From assembly GCA_018266795.1 (NCBI GenBank), contig JAFDZV010000013.1:142486-206485 (forward strand): 64,000 nucleotides of DNA. Reading direction: 5' to 3'. Under the pieces are notes generated by a model that was not told where the DNA came from, did not search any database, and was given only the letters and a program-made list of their open reading frames with translations. The position numbers and the translations under genes were made by a program. Position 1 is the stretch's first letter; each line of letters starts with the position of its first letter. The DNA comes from Bacteroidota bacterium. GTDB taxonomy: Bacteria; Bacteroidota; Ignavibacteria; OLB7. Below, in pieces: positions 53,637-62,239 of this stretch.

Positions 53637-54800
53637 TCATCCGCCACTGCGCCGGGCGATAGCATCGCGCACGGCCTGCTCGAACTGCGCATACAGCGTT
53701 TCCTTTTCGTACCGGCTCACCGCGGATGTGCGGGCGGTCTCCACAAGCTTCTCGCGCAATTCCACATCGCGGTACAGCATCAGGATTGCATCGGCAATTG
53801 CCTCCGCGTTCTGCGGCGGAACAAGAAGGCCGTTCAGATCGTGCGTCACGATCTCCGGCACACCACCGGCATCGGTTCCGATCACCGGCACGGCCAGCGC
53901 CATGGCCTCCTGCAGCACCATGCCGAATGTCTCGCAATGCGATGCGAGCACGAAGATATCCAGAGCACGGAACGCATACCGCGGATCGTCGCTGAATGGA
54001 TGAAGCCGCACCCGGTCCGCAAACGGAAGCGCATCGCGCAGGCCATGCAGTTCCGCCAGGTAGGCGGCGTCGTCACCTTCGCGCTGCCCCACCACGATCG
54101 CATGCAGATCCGCGGCAAGCCCCTCCTCCTTCGTTGCAGCAATGCCCAGTGCCCGAAGGAACTCCGGCTGTCCCTTGCCTCGATCGAACCGCCCCACCAT
54201 GCCAACCACGAACGCATTATCCGGCAGCTCGTATCGCGCCCGTGCATCGGCACATGGCACGGCGTCCGGTGCATAGTGCGCCATATCCAGGCCGGCCGGC
54301 ACCACGCTGATCTTCTCCGGCGCAAGCACGGTGGTGGTGGCCATCTCCTCGCGCCCCCGTTCGGTGATCGTCACGCATCCATCCAGCCGGCTGTACACGC
54401 GGTTGTGAAACCAGTCGCGCTTGTTCAGCCCGGACTGCATCTGCTGAAACAGAACCACGGCGATGTCGCGTCCGGCTGCAAGCATCACGGTGCTGAGGTC
54501 CCGCGTGCGGCCCACCACGGCAACGTTCACACGTTCGCGATCGAACACGGCAGATATCTTGCGCGCCGCCGGGAGATCCAGATACGAGAGCGTTGGCGTG
54601 ATGCGGTCGACGGCCAACCCGAGCAACTCCGCCTGCCGCACGATTGCCGGAGCATCCGGCACGATCGCAATCACCCGGTGGCCGTGCGCCTGCAGCTCCG
54701 CACCGCGACGCAACAGCGCAAGCTCCAACCCGCCCAGGCTGCCGGAGAAACAGATCACCGCGCAGTGCAGCGGCTTGTCGTTTGTTTGTGCGTCACTCAT
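53637..54800 (-). CDS. Family 4-type glycosyltransferase
   Basis: A 387-residue GT-B glycosyltransferase. The N-terminal domain has FSGSLGGLELALLRRGAELQ (about 15-34). The C-terminal domain has VVGMVGRFDRGKGQPEFLRA (about 188-207), the nucleotide-sugar region LDIFVLASHCETFGMVLQEA (in two parts, about 288-307; the E-x7-E motif) and PVIGTDAGGVPEIV. It would transfer a sugar from a nucleotide donor in LPS, capsule or glycan synthesis. Its start overlaps the DUF971 stop by eight bases, so translation may be coupled. With gmhB upstream (heptose precursor), a lipopolysaccharide role is plausible but inferred. Confidence 0.92.
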   Translation of the reverse strand: MSDAQTNDKPLHCAVICFSGSLGGLELALLRRGAELQAHGHRVIAIVPDAPAIVRQAELLGLAVDRITPTLSYLDLPAARKISAVFDRERVNVAVVGRTRDLSTVMLAAGRDIAVVLFQQMQSGLNKRDWFHNRVYSRLDGCVTITERGREEMATTTVLAPEKISVVPAGLDMAHYAPDAVPCADARARYELPDNAFVVGMVGRFDRGKGQPEFLRALGIAATKEEGLAADLHAIVVGQREGDDAAYLAELHGLRDALPFADRVRLHPFSDDPRYAFRALDIFVLASHCETFGMVLQEAMALAVPVIGTDAGGVPEIVTHDLNGLLVPPQNAEAIADAILMLYRDVELREKLVETARTSAVSRYEKETLYAQFEQAVRDAIARRSGG

Positions 54801-55122
54801 TGCCGTTCCCCCGATCCTTGCCGAGCAGATGCAGATACTCCCAGGAATAGATGCCGGTATGGTGGCCGTCCTTCCACGTAATCTGAATCCCGTAGCTGCC
54901 AACGGGATCGATCGCCACGAGCTCGTACATCCCCGGCGTGAACGTCGGCAGCAGCGCCGGCTTGTACACCTTGCCGAGTATCACTTCCCCCTTACATCCG
55001 GCGCACGGACATTCATCGCGCAACAGCTTCAGCGTCATGGTGGACAACGTGCCATCCGGCCACGTCAGCGTAAGCTCGATCGGCGATGTCTGTTCGATTC
55101 TCGTTGGCGGCGAAGTGCTCAT
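54793..55122 (-). CDS. DUF971 (GBBH-like N-terminal) domain protein
   Basis: A 109-residue small protein. It has ELTLTWPDGTLSTMTLKLLR, then DECPCAGCKGE (about 36-46), VAIDPVGSYGIQITWKDGHH and TGIYSWEYLHLLG, the family signature. The Cys cluster may bind metal. DUF971 is also found fused to gamma-butyrobetaine hydroxylases and near Fe-S assembly genes; its role alone is not established. The start is the ATG giving MSTSPPTRIEQ; Met three residues earlier (55131) is an alternative. Confidence 0.9.
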   Translation of the reverse strand: MSTSPPTRIEQTSPIELTLTWPDGTLSTMTLKLLRDECPCAGCKGEVILGKVYKPALLPTFTPGMYELVAIDPVGSYGIQITWKDGHHTGIYSWEYLHLLGKDRGNGNE

Positions 55123-55231
55123 GGACAACATCGGGAAAGGGATGACGGGGAGGGAGGAGATCGATGCAACAGCAATCTACATGATCATCGATCAATCAGT
55201 GCGAATCGATCGGCAAGAAAATTCTACGTGC

Positions 55232-55756
55232 TCAGACGAAGCCTGCAATGAGGCTCCAGGCCTCGAGGAGCGATCGCACATGGTGATCGGCCGCTGTGGG
55301 TTCATCCGCGTCCGCAATGCGAATCGTGCCGCATCCGGCGCCGCGCCCTGCCTCGATGTCGGACTCGGAATCACCGATCATCCACGACGCAGAGAGGTTG
55401 ATTTCATTGTCACGGGCGGCATCGAGAAGCATTCCGGGCTGCGGCTTCCGGCAACCGCATGCATCGCCCTTCTCGTGTGGACAGTAATAGATGGCATCGA
55501 GCTCGTGCCCGCACTGCCTGCGCAGTTCCTGCTGCATCCGCTCGTGAATCTCCAGAAGATCACGTTCGCTCATCTGCCCCAGGGCGATCCCACGCTGATT
55601 GGTCACCAGAACGGTGAACCACCCCGCCGCATGCATTGCAGGAAGCGTCTCCGTGATGCCGGGAAGCAGCTCGAACTCCTCCCACGATCTCACATAGCCG
55701 CCAACGATCCTTCGGTTGATAACACCGTCGCGATCCAGAAACAGAGCACGCTTCAC
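55232..55756 (-). CDS. gmhB: D-glycero-beta-D-manno-heptose 1,7-bisphosphate 7-phosphatase-like HAD enzyme
   Basis: A 174-residue HAD-superfamily phosphatase of the HisB/GmhB group. Motif I is LFLDRDGVINRRIV (about 5-18), motif II VTNQRG, and the zinc-binding loop is CPHEKGDACGCRKPQPGM (about 96-113), typical of GmhB. Motif IV is MIGDSESDIEAG. It removes a phosphate from heptose bisphosphate on the way to ADP-heptose for LPS core. It starts with GTG; that GTG overlaps the rhomboid stop codon (GTGA), so translation is coupled. No ATG is available nearby in this frame. Confidence 0.88.
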   Translation of the reverse strand: MKRALFLDRDGVINRRIVGGYVRSWEEFELLPGITETLPAMHAAGWFTVLVTNQRGIALGQMSERDLLEIHERMQQELRRQCGHELDAIYYCPHEKGDACGCRKPQPGMLLDAARDNEINLSASWMIGDSESDIEAGRGAGCGTIRIADADEPTAADHHVRSLLEAWSLIAGFV

Positions 55757-56418
55757 GCCATGTACCTCTCTGTGCGGCGGCGTGTGCCGCCAAGAATCAG
55801 CGCGAGTAGAATCCCGGCTACGAAACCGCCGGCATGCGCCGCATAGGCAACGCCGCCCGACTCTCCGGCATTCGCGGTGGTTATCGTGGCGTAGGTGGCG
55901 ATGAACTGCTGCAGCGCCCAGAACCCGATCACCATCCAGGCGGGGACCTCGCTCACGAAGTATCCCCACAGGACGCGCACGCGGTTGGAACGGAACATCA
56001 CGATGTACGCTCCAAGCACACCCGAAATCGCGCCGGATGCCCCGATCGACGGGACCATCGAGCCGGGCCCCAGCAGCACCTGCGCCAGACCGGCAGCGAG
56101 ACCGCAGACGATGTAGAAGATCAGGAACCGCACGCGGCCGAACCGATCCTCCACATTGTCGCCGAACACCCAGAGATAGAGCATGTTCCCGAGGATGTGC
56201 GCGAACCCTGCGTGCACGAACATCGAGCTGACAAGCGTGTAGAGATCATGTCCGTGAGAGATTCTGTAGGGAATCGCCCCCCAGGCCATGATGAAGCGAT
56301 CGAGCGATCGCCCGATGGCGAGCTCGTAGACGAACACGAGAACGTTGAGCCCCACGAGAACGCGGGTCACCACGGGTGCCGATTGAATATCCCGGTTGTC
56401 GTCGCCTATCGGAAACAT
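55753..56418 (-). CDS. Rhomboid-family intramembrane serine protease
   Basis: A 221-residue, six-helix rhomboid. Catalytic Ser is in GASGAISGVLGAYI (about 126-139) and His in AHAGGFVAGILLAL (about 193-206). The conserved FVHAGFAHILGNMLYLWVFG (about 65-84) and the WGAIPYRI N-terminal loop are present. It lacks the cytosolic tail of the other rhomboid. It lies 40 bases downstream of the helicase stop and overlaps gmhB, so it sits in the middle of a long minus-strand run. Substrate unknown. Confidence 0.93.
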   Translation of the reverse strand: MFPIGDDNRDIQSAPVVTRVLVGLNVLVFVYELAIGRSLDRFIMAWGAIPYRISHGHDLYTLVSSMFVHAGFAHILGNMLYLWVFGDNVEDRFGRVRFLIFYIVCGLAAGLAQVLLGPGSMVPSIGASGAISGVLGAYIVMFRSNRVRVLWGYFVSEVPAWMVIGFWALQQFIATYATITTANAGESGGVAYAAHAGGFVAGILLALILGGTRRRTERYMA

Positions 56419-56458
56419 TCACACTCCACCACAGAACGGAGCACCCGATCAGGAACTC

Positions 56459-59011
56459 CTACTTGCCCGAGGTTCGCGACGCCTTCCGCTTTGCGGCCGG
56501 AGCGGCAGACGGCACCTCCGCGGTTGGCGATACATCCTTCGGCTGCTCCTTGGCCGCCGGGTCCTTCTTCGTTGCCCGCTTCGGTTTCGCCTCCGGCGCC
56601 GCGCCGGCAGGCTCGTGCGATGCCGCGTCCGCAGCAGGTTTTGCGGGCTTCTTCGCCGCACGCTTCGGCTTCGCCGATGCCTCGCCGGCAACGGTCTCGG
56701 CCTGCGCAGGCCCGGCATCACCGGCCGCCGCCGGCCTGCTCTCCGCACCTTTCTTCGCCGGTACCGACACCGGCGCGGGTACCGGCTCCGGTTCGATCAC
56801 CTCGATGCTGTCGAACCAAAGGCCGTCACCGGTCAACACCGTATCGTCCTTCTTCGACTTCTTCCCACGTCCTCCCTCGTCCCGCCCATGCCGGCGTTCA
56901 TCCCTCGGCGCGCGATCCTTCGGCGCCGGTGTCCGCGCTTCGATCTTCCGTTCTTCGGTCTTCAGTTCCGCGGGAACCCGCTCGGCAGTCCTCTGCCCGG
57001 CAAGCTTCTGCTCCGCGGTCGGTGCGGCGGCGGCATCACGCACAGGCTCCTGGCGCGCCTTCTCCTGCCCAGGCGCATCATCGCGATCATGCGCGTCCCC
57101 CTTCCGTTCGTCGCGCACAGTCCCGGCGGCAGGCCGTTGCCTCACATTCTCCGGATCCTGTGCTTCAGCGGCACGTTCGGCACGGCCATCGCCGCGCCCC
57201 GCATCGTTCCGTTCCTCACGCCGAGCGCCGTGACCACGCCCGGCATCGCCACCGGCCGCAGCCGGCACATCCACGGCCGATGTGCCCGCGGCTGCATGCT
57301 CCGGCGTTCCACCTTCCTGACCGCCGCCGCGACGCTTCTTCCGTCTGCGCTTCTTTTTCTTCCGCTCCCCTTCGTGCTCAGCATGCCCCGAGGCATCGGC
57401 TGCACGCGGCTGCTCGCCAGCGGACCGGGCATCGTCGCCTGCCTGCGAACCGTCGGAGTCGCGCGATGAACCGCCGGAGCGTGACTGATCGCCGCCGCGC
57501 GAACTCTCGCGCCGCGCATCGCTCCGCTGCGTCCCTTCGGACCGCTGTGTCCCTTCGGACCGCTGCGTCCCTTCGGACCGCTGCGTCCCTTCGGACCGCT
57601 GTGTCCCCTCTGACCGCTGCGGGACTTCCTCCTGTGGAGAGGGGGCCACGTGATGATACGTGGCCTGATAATTCTCATCGAGCAGCATGGCGAGAAGCAG
57701 GTGCTCCTCCTCGTTCTCCGCCAGCGAGCGCACGAGGTTCGAGAAGCGCTTCATACGCTCGCGATGCAGTCGCGGAAGCCCGCGGAACCGGTCCTCCAGC
57801 ACCACCACCAGCCGCTCCGCCATCCGCTCCTCCAGATCCTGCTGCGACGGGAGCGGCAGCTCCACGAATTCCACATTGTACTTGCGTGCGATCTTCTTGA
57901 GATCGGATTTCTCCGACATGTTCGCAACCAGCGTCACCACAACGCCGGTGTTTCCCGCCCGCGCAGTACGTCCGGCGCGATGGATGTAGCTGTCAGGATC
58001 CTTCGGCACGTCGTACTGAAAGACGTGCGAGAGATCGCTGATATCGATGCCGCGAGCCGCGACATCGGTTGCAACCAGGAAGCGCGATTCGCCGCGGCGG
58101 ATCCGTTCCATCGCGCGCTCGCGCGACTTCTGGTCCAGATCGCCGGAGAGGAGATCCACGTTGTAGCCGTAGTTGCGCAGCACCGTGGCAACGTACTCCA
58201 CATCAACCTTCGTATTGCAGAAGATGATGGCCGACTCCGGATGTTCGAACTCGATCAACCGCATCAGCATCAGATCCTTCTCCAGCGGCGGCACCTCGTA
58301 GAAGCGGTGCTCCATGGTGGAGACCGACACGTTGCCGGCGCTGAGCGAGAGGAACTCCGGCTCGTGCAGGAACTCGCGCGCCAGCATCTGCACCTTGTAC
58401 GGCATCGTTGCCGAGAACATCCAGGAGGATCGTTCGCGCGGCAGATAGCGGCGCAGTTCGCGCATGTCCGGATAGAAGCCCATGGAGAGCATCTCGTCAG
58501 CCTCGTCGAATACGATGATGCCGAGACGATCCAGGTTCAGCGAGCGGCGGCCGATGTGATCCAGCACGCGCCCGGGCGTGCCGATGATCACCTGCGCGCC
58601 CTCGCGAAGCGACTGGAGCTGCGTACCATAGCCAACGCCACCGTAGACCAGGGCCCCAGTGAGATCCATCGCCTTGGAGAGCGTCAGGAACTCCTTGTGT
58701 ACCTGCATCGCAAGTTCGCGCGTCGGGACAAGCACAAGTGCCTGCGGATAGCGCCGTGCCGGATCGATGCGCATAAGGAGCGGCATGAGGAATGCCCCGG
58801 TCTTGCCCGACCCCGTACGCGACTGCACGATCATGTCCCGTTTATCCAGGAGATACGGGATAGCCTTTGCCTGGACCGGCATCGGCGTGCGCCACCCCAA
58901 CGCCTCGATCGGCTCGCGCATTGCTGGTGGCAACTGATCGAACGTGAAGTCCGGGAGGGTCCTCTCCGGCTCGATCAGAATCTGCTGCGTGTTCTCAGAT
59001 GGTTCTTGCAT
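56459..59011 (-). CDS. DEAD-box RNA helicase with long repetitive C-terminal tail
   Basis: An 850-residue DEAD-box helicase of the RhlE/CsdA type. Core motifs: Walker A SRTGSGKTG (about 64-72), PTRELAMQV, GTPGR, DEAD (near 175), SAT, then VATDVAARGIDISDL and HRAGRTAR. The core ends near residue 440. The tail starts with five QRSEGT units (about 460-490), then continues Arg/Lys/Glu-rich with a basic cluster (KKKKRRRKKRRGG), and ends in an Ala/Lys/Pro-rich stretch like histone H1 C-termini (AKPKRAAKKPAKPAADAA). Such tails usually bind RNA without sequence specificity. It probably remodels ribosomal or mRNA structures; no DbpA-type RNA-binding domain is seen. Confidence 0.93.
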   Translation of the reverse strand: MQEPSENTQQILIEPERTLPDFTFDQLPPAMREPIEALGWRTPMPVQAKAIPYLLDKRDMIVQSRTGSGKTGAFLMPLLMRIDPARRYPQALVLVPTRELAMQVHKEFLTLSKAMDLTGALVYGGVGYGTQLQSLREGAQVIIGTPGRVLDHIGRRSLNLDRLGIIVFDEADEMLSMGFYPDMRELRRYLPRERSSWMFSATMPYKVQMLAREFLHEPEFLSLSAGNVSVSTMEHRFYEVPPLEKDLMLMRLIEFEHPESAIIFCNTKVDVEYVATVLRNYGYNVDLLSGDLDQKSRERAMERIRRGESRFLVATDVAARGIDISDLSHVFQYDVPKDPDSYIHRAGRTARAGNTGVVVTLVANMSEKSDLKKIARKYNVEFVELPLPSQQDLEERMAERLVVVLEDRFRGLPRLHRERMKRFSNLVRSLAENEEEHLLLAMLLDENYQATYHHVAPSPQEEVPQRSEGTQRSEGTQRSEGTQRSEGTQRSEGTQRSDARRESSRGGDQSRSGGSSRDSDGSQAGDDARSAGEQPRAADASGHAEHEGERKKKKRRRKKRRGGGQEGGTPEHAAAGTSAVDVPAAAGGDAGRGHGARREERNDAGRGDGRAERAAEAQDPENVRQRPAAGTVRDERKGDAHDRDDAPGQEKARQEPVRDAAAAPTAEQKLAGQRTAERVPAELKTEERKIEARTPAPKDRAPRDERRHGRDEGGRGKKSKKDDTVLTGDGLWFDSIEVIEPEPVPAPVSVPAKKGAESRPAAAGDAGPAQAETVAGEASAKPKRAAKKPAKPAADAASHEPAGAAPEAKPKRATKKDPAAKEQPKDVSPTAEVPSAAPAAKRKASRTSGK
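57530..57619 (-). repeat. 18-bp tandem repeat, five units, in the helicase gene
   Basis: Five consecutive copies encoding QRSEGT, followed by a sixth partial QRSD. The copies are nearly identical at the DNA level, three to four of them at all but one base. This suggests recent slippage and possible copy-number variation in frame. Confidence 0.95.
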
Positions 59012-59016
59012 GAAGA

Positions 59017-59024
59017 CGAAGATA
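59017..59024 (-). promoter_or_regulatory. Putative -7 element (TATCTTCG) just before the helicase gene
   Basis: On the minus strand TATCTTCG ends five bases before the ATG at 59011, again predicting a transcript that begins at or next to the start codon. Confidence 0.4.
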
Positions 59025-59183
59025 TGGCATGCCGGGGTGAAGGCGAAGGAGAGAACGAAACAAGGCGATGAGGTTCCCTCGATCGCCTTGGTCGAAAATC
59101 AGACAATCAATACCGCAACGGCGGGTCCGATTCCGTTGAATCGCACCCGGAACACGCGGCGCGAACGTGCGCGCCGCATGGGA

Positions 59184-60083
59184 TCATACATGGCGTTCCG
59201 CGTGATAGCTGGACCGCACCAACGGTCCCGACTCCACATAGCGGAAGCCCATCTCGAGGCCACGTTCCCGGAGTTCATTGAACTCGTCGGGATGTACAAA
59301 ACGATCAACCGGCAGATGGCTCCTGGTTGGCTGCAGGTACTGCCCCAACGTCAGAATATCCACCCCGACCCCGGCAAGATCGCGCATCGTCGCGAGCAGT
59401 TCTTCGCGCGGCTCGCCCAATCCAAGCATGATTCCCGTCTTCGTTACCATGCCCTGCCGCTTGGACTCGCGGAGCACGTCGAGCGTCCAGTGATACTTTC
59501 CCTGCGGCCGTACACGGCGATAGAGCGACGGCACAGTCTCCGTATTGTGGTTCAGGATGTCGGGCCGGGCGTCGATGATCAACTGCAGCAGATCGAACTT
59601 CCCCTTGAAATCGGGAATCAATACCTCCACCCTGGTTCCCGGATTCCGCTCGCGCGTCAGGCGGATGGTCTCGGCGAAGACGCCGGCCCCGCCGTCGGCG
59701 AGCTCGTCCCGGTTCACGGAGGTGATCACTGCGTGCTGCACCCCCATCTGCTTCACTGCATCGGCAACACGCCCCGGCTCCTCGATATCCAGAGTCCCCG
59801 GGCGCCCCGTCTTCACGGCACAGAATCCACACGATCGCGTGCAGGTATCGCCGAGAATCATGAACGTTGCAGTTCCTGCGGACCAGCATTCCGCCATGTT
59901 CGGGCAACGCGCCTCCTCGCAGACGGTGTGCAGTTCCTTGGAGCGCATCATCTGCTTCAGGAACTGGAAACTATCCCCCGTTGGAATCTTCACCTTCAAC
60001 CATTCCGGGCGCCGCTCCACCGGGGAGTGCTGGGTGCCTGGCTGGATTACCGGAAGCTCTATGTTGGTCATTGTCGTTGCCAT
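59184..60083 (-). CDS. lipA: Lipoyl synthase LipA
   Basis: A 299-residue radical-SAM enzyme inserting two sulfurs into octanoyl-carrier domains. The auxiliary cluster motif is [13 protein letters not shown] (about 49-61); the radical-SAM motif is [10 protein letters not shown] (about 75-84). Further blocks: [28 protein letters not shown] and [11 protein letters not shown]. The start is the ATG giving [11 protein letters not shown]; a longer frame (60146) adds 21 residues. It lies 70 bases downstream of the E2 acyltransferase gene, whose two lipoyl domains are its likely substrates. Confidence 0.97.
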   Translation of the reverse strand: MATTMTNIELPVIQPGTQHSPVERRPEWLKVKIPTGDSFQFLKQMMRSKELHTVCEEARCPNMAECWSAGTATFMILGDTCTRSCGFCAVKTGRPGTLDIEEPGRVADAVKQMGVQHAVITSVNRDELADGGAGVFAETIRLTRERNPGTRVEVLIPDFKGKFDLLQLIIDARPDILNHNTETVPSLYRRVRPQGKYHWTLDVLRESKRQGMVTKTGIMLGLGEPREELLATMRDLAGVGVDILTLGQYLQPTRSHLPVDRFVHPDEFNELRERGLEMGFRYVESGPLVRSSYHAERHV

Positions 60084-60153
60084 GATTACACGGGGTGTTG
60101 CGTGGAGCGTAAACGGGGCCTTCGGGTAATCGAAGACCCCGCGCATCCGTCGC

Positions 60154-61989
60154 TCAAAGCATCATCGTTTCGTCCATCCCCTCGAGATACTTGATCACGT
60201 CGGAAAGGAACTTGCCGCCAAGCAGCCCATCGATGATGCGGTGATCGTGCGACAGCGAGAGGTACACCATCGAACGAATTACAACCATGTCCTGATTGAG
60301 AACCTCGCGGACAACTGGTCGCTTCTGAATCGCACCGCTTCCCAGGATCGCAACCTGCGGCTGATTGATGATCGGTGCTCCGTGCAGCAGTCCGAACACA
60401 CCGTAGTTCGTGAGGGTGAAGGTGCCGCCGGAGATCTCATCCGGCGTCAGCGTCTTGTTGCGGGCACGCGTGGCGAGATCGTTCACTGTGTGCGCGATGC
60501 CGGTGATGTTCAACCGGTCCGTATCCTTGATCACCGGTACGATCAGATTGCCGTCCGGCAGCGCCGTTGCAACGCCCACGTTCACATGTTTCTTCACCAG
60601 GACGTTCGTGCCGTCCACCGACGCGTTCACCCATGGATTGTCGCGAAGCGCGCGGGCGATCGCAGCGATGAAGAATGGAGTGAAGGTAAGCTTGATCCCT
60701 TCACGCTTGAAGAACTCGTCCTTGCGCAGCTCGCGCAGGCGAACCAGCCCGGTAACGTCCGCCTCGCCAACCTCCGTCACGTGCGGAGAGGTGTGCTTGG
60801 AGCGTACCATGTGCTCGGCAATGAGCTGGCGCATCCGGTCCATCGGCACCACCTCCACGTCCGCACCGTAATCCTTCGGAGCCGACGGGGCCGAGGGAGC
60901 AGCATATCCCTGCTGCACCTGGGCAGCCTTCGCGGGAGCGGCAGGAGCCGCTGCGGGGCGCGAGCCACGGTTCTGAACGTAGCCAAGGATATCCTCCTTC
61001 GTCACACGGCCGCCATTGCCGCTTCCGGCGATCGCATCCAGTTCCGGAACGCCGATCCCCTCCTTCGTAGCAATCGCCCGGACAAGCGGCGAGTAGAAGC
61101 GGTTGCCGCTGGAACGGGGAACAGACCCCACGCCCACGCCTTCGAGTTCCGGCGTCGGCGCAGCCTGGCCGTTGGCAACGACGCCATTTGCCGGTGTTGC
61201 AGGTTGCGGCGCGGAAGCCGCAGGCGCCGGCTGTGGTGCAGGCGCAGCAGGTGCAGGGGCGGAGGCGGAGGCGGCCGCGGAAGCACCGGCAGGAGCGCTT
61301 CCCGAGGAGATGTATGCGATCACATGCCCCACGGCTACGGTCTCGTTCTCCTGGGCAACAATCTCCAGCAACGTCCCCGCTGCCGGTGAAGGAATCTCGG
61401 TATCAACCTTGTCGGTGGAGATCTCTGCAATCACCTCGTCACGCTCGATGGCATCGCCCGGCTTCTTCAGCCAGCGAAGGATGGTCCCTTCCTGTACCGA
61501 CTCGCCCATCTTGGGCATCAGAATCTCCGTGCGCTCGCCGCCAGCCGGTGCGCTCGCCGCAGGAGCAGGCGCGGAGGCCTGCGGTGCGGGCGCAGCCTGT
61601 GGCGCAGCCTGTGGCGCAGGCGTGGCCTGTGGAGCAGGAGCGGCCTGTGGAGCAGGAACGGGCTGCGGTGCCGGTTCGGCAGGGGCCGATGCCGCCGGCG
61701 CTGCACCGGAAGGTGCTGCAGGCGCGGACGCACCGCCGGAGGGAACCTCGCCTTCGGCTCCAAGACGGGCAATGACGTTGCCCACCGCAACGGTCTCGTT
61801 CTCCTGGGCCACTATTTCCAGAAGCGTACCCGCTGCAGGAGATGGAATTTCCGTATCGACCTTGTCCGTCGATATCTCGGCGATAACCTCGTCACGTTCC
61901 ACCGAGTCCCCCGGCTGCTTCAGCCAGCGAAGGATCGTCCCCTCCTGTACCGACTCGCCCATCTTGGGCATCAGAACGTCAATTGCCAT
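60154..61989 (-). CDS. sucB: 2-oxo acid dehydrogenase E2 component (dihydrolipoamide acyltransferase) with two lipoyl domains
   Basis: A 611-residue E2 core protein. Lipoyl domain 1 covers about 1-78 (lipoyl Lys43 in [12 protein letters not shown]); a Pro/Ala/Gln linker covers 80-150; lipoyl domain 2 covers about 154-230 (Lys194). A second linker is followed by a peripheral-subunit-binding domain (about 297-340, [20 protein letters not shown]). The catalytic acyltransferase domain (about 385-611) ends in [18 protein letters not shown]. The arrangement matches SucB-type or branched-chain E2 proteins of Actinobacteria and Bacteroidota; 2-oxoglutarate, pyruvate and branched-chain substrates cannot be separated by eye. 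E1 and E3 genes are not in the window. A box TAAATTGG (62098 to 62091) may be its promoter. Confidence 0.93.
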   Translation of the reverse strand: MAIDVLMPKMGESVQEGTILRWLKQPGDSVERDEVIAEISTDKVDTEIPSPAAGTLLEIVAQENETVAVGNVIARLGAEGEVPSGGASAPAAPSGAAPAASAPAEPAPQPVPAPQAAPAPQATPAPQAAPQAAPAPQASAPAPAASAPAGGERTEILMPKMGESVQEGTILRWLKKPGDAIERDEVIAEISTDKVDTEIPSPAAGTLLEIVAQENETVAVGHVIAYISSGSAPAGASAAASASAPAPAAPAPQPAPAASAPQPATPANGVVANGQAAPTPELEGVGVGSVPRSSGNRFYSPLVRAIATKEGIGVPELDAIAGSGNGGRVTKEDILGYVQNRGSRPAAAPAAPAKAAQVQQGYAAPSAPSAPKDYGADVEVVPMDRMRQLIAEHMVRSKHTSPHVTEVGEADVTGLVRLRELRKDEFFKREGIKLTFTPFFIAAIARALRDNPWVNASVDGTNVLVKKHVNVGVATALPDGNLIVPVIKDTDRLNITGIAHTVNDLATRARNKTLTPDEISGGTFTLTNYGVFGLLHGAPIINQPQVAILGSGAIQKRPVVREVLNQDMVVIRSMVYLSLSHDHRIIDGLLGGKFLSDVIKYLEGMDETMML

Positions 61990-62239
61990 TGTCTTGAGTT
62001 CTCCCTGGGATGTATGCGTTCGCTATCGAATGTTTGCATTCGGAATGGCAGAGCCTGTGCGCGAATGGCAAGGCCGCTGGAAAGAGGGGACCAATTTACA
62101 AAGAGCGACTCTCAGAACGAGCCTCGATCTTATTGCAAAACGTCCACAATCGGAAGGGATAACAGCGGGCCGATTGGTTGCCCGAATGCCCCGGAGCGGG
62201 ATTCCCGATCCCCAACGGCAGGAAGGAGGCCAGAGTCGG

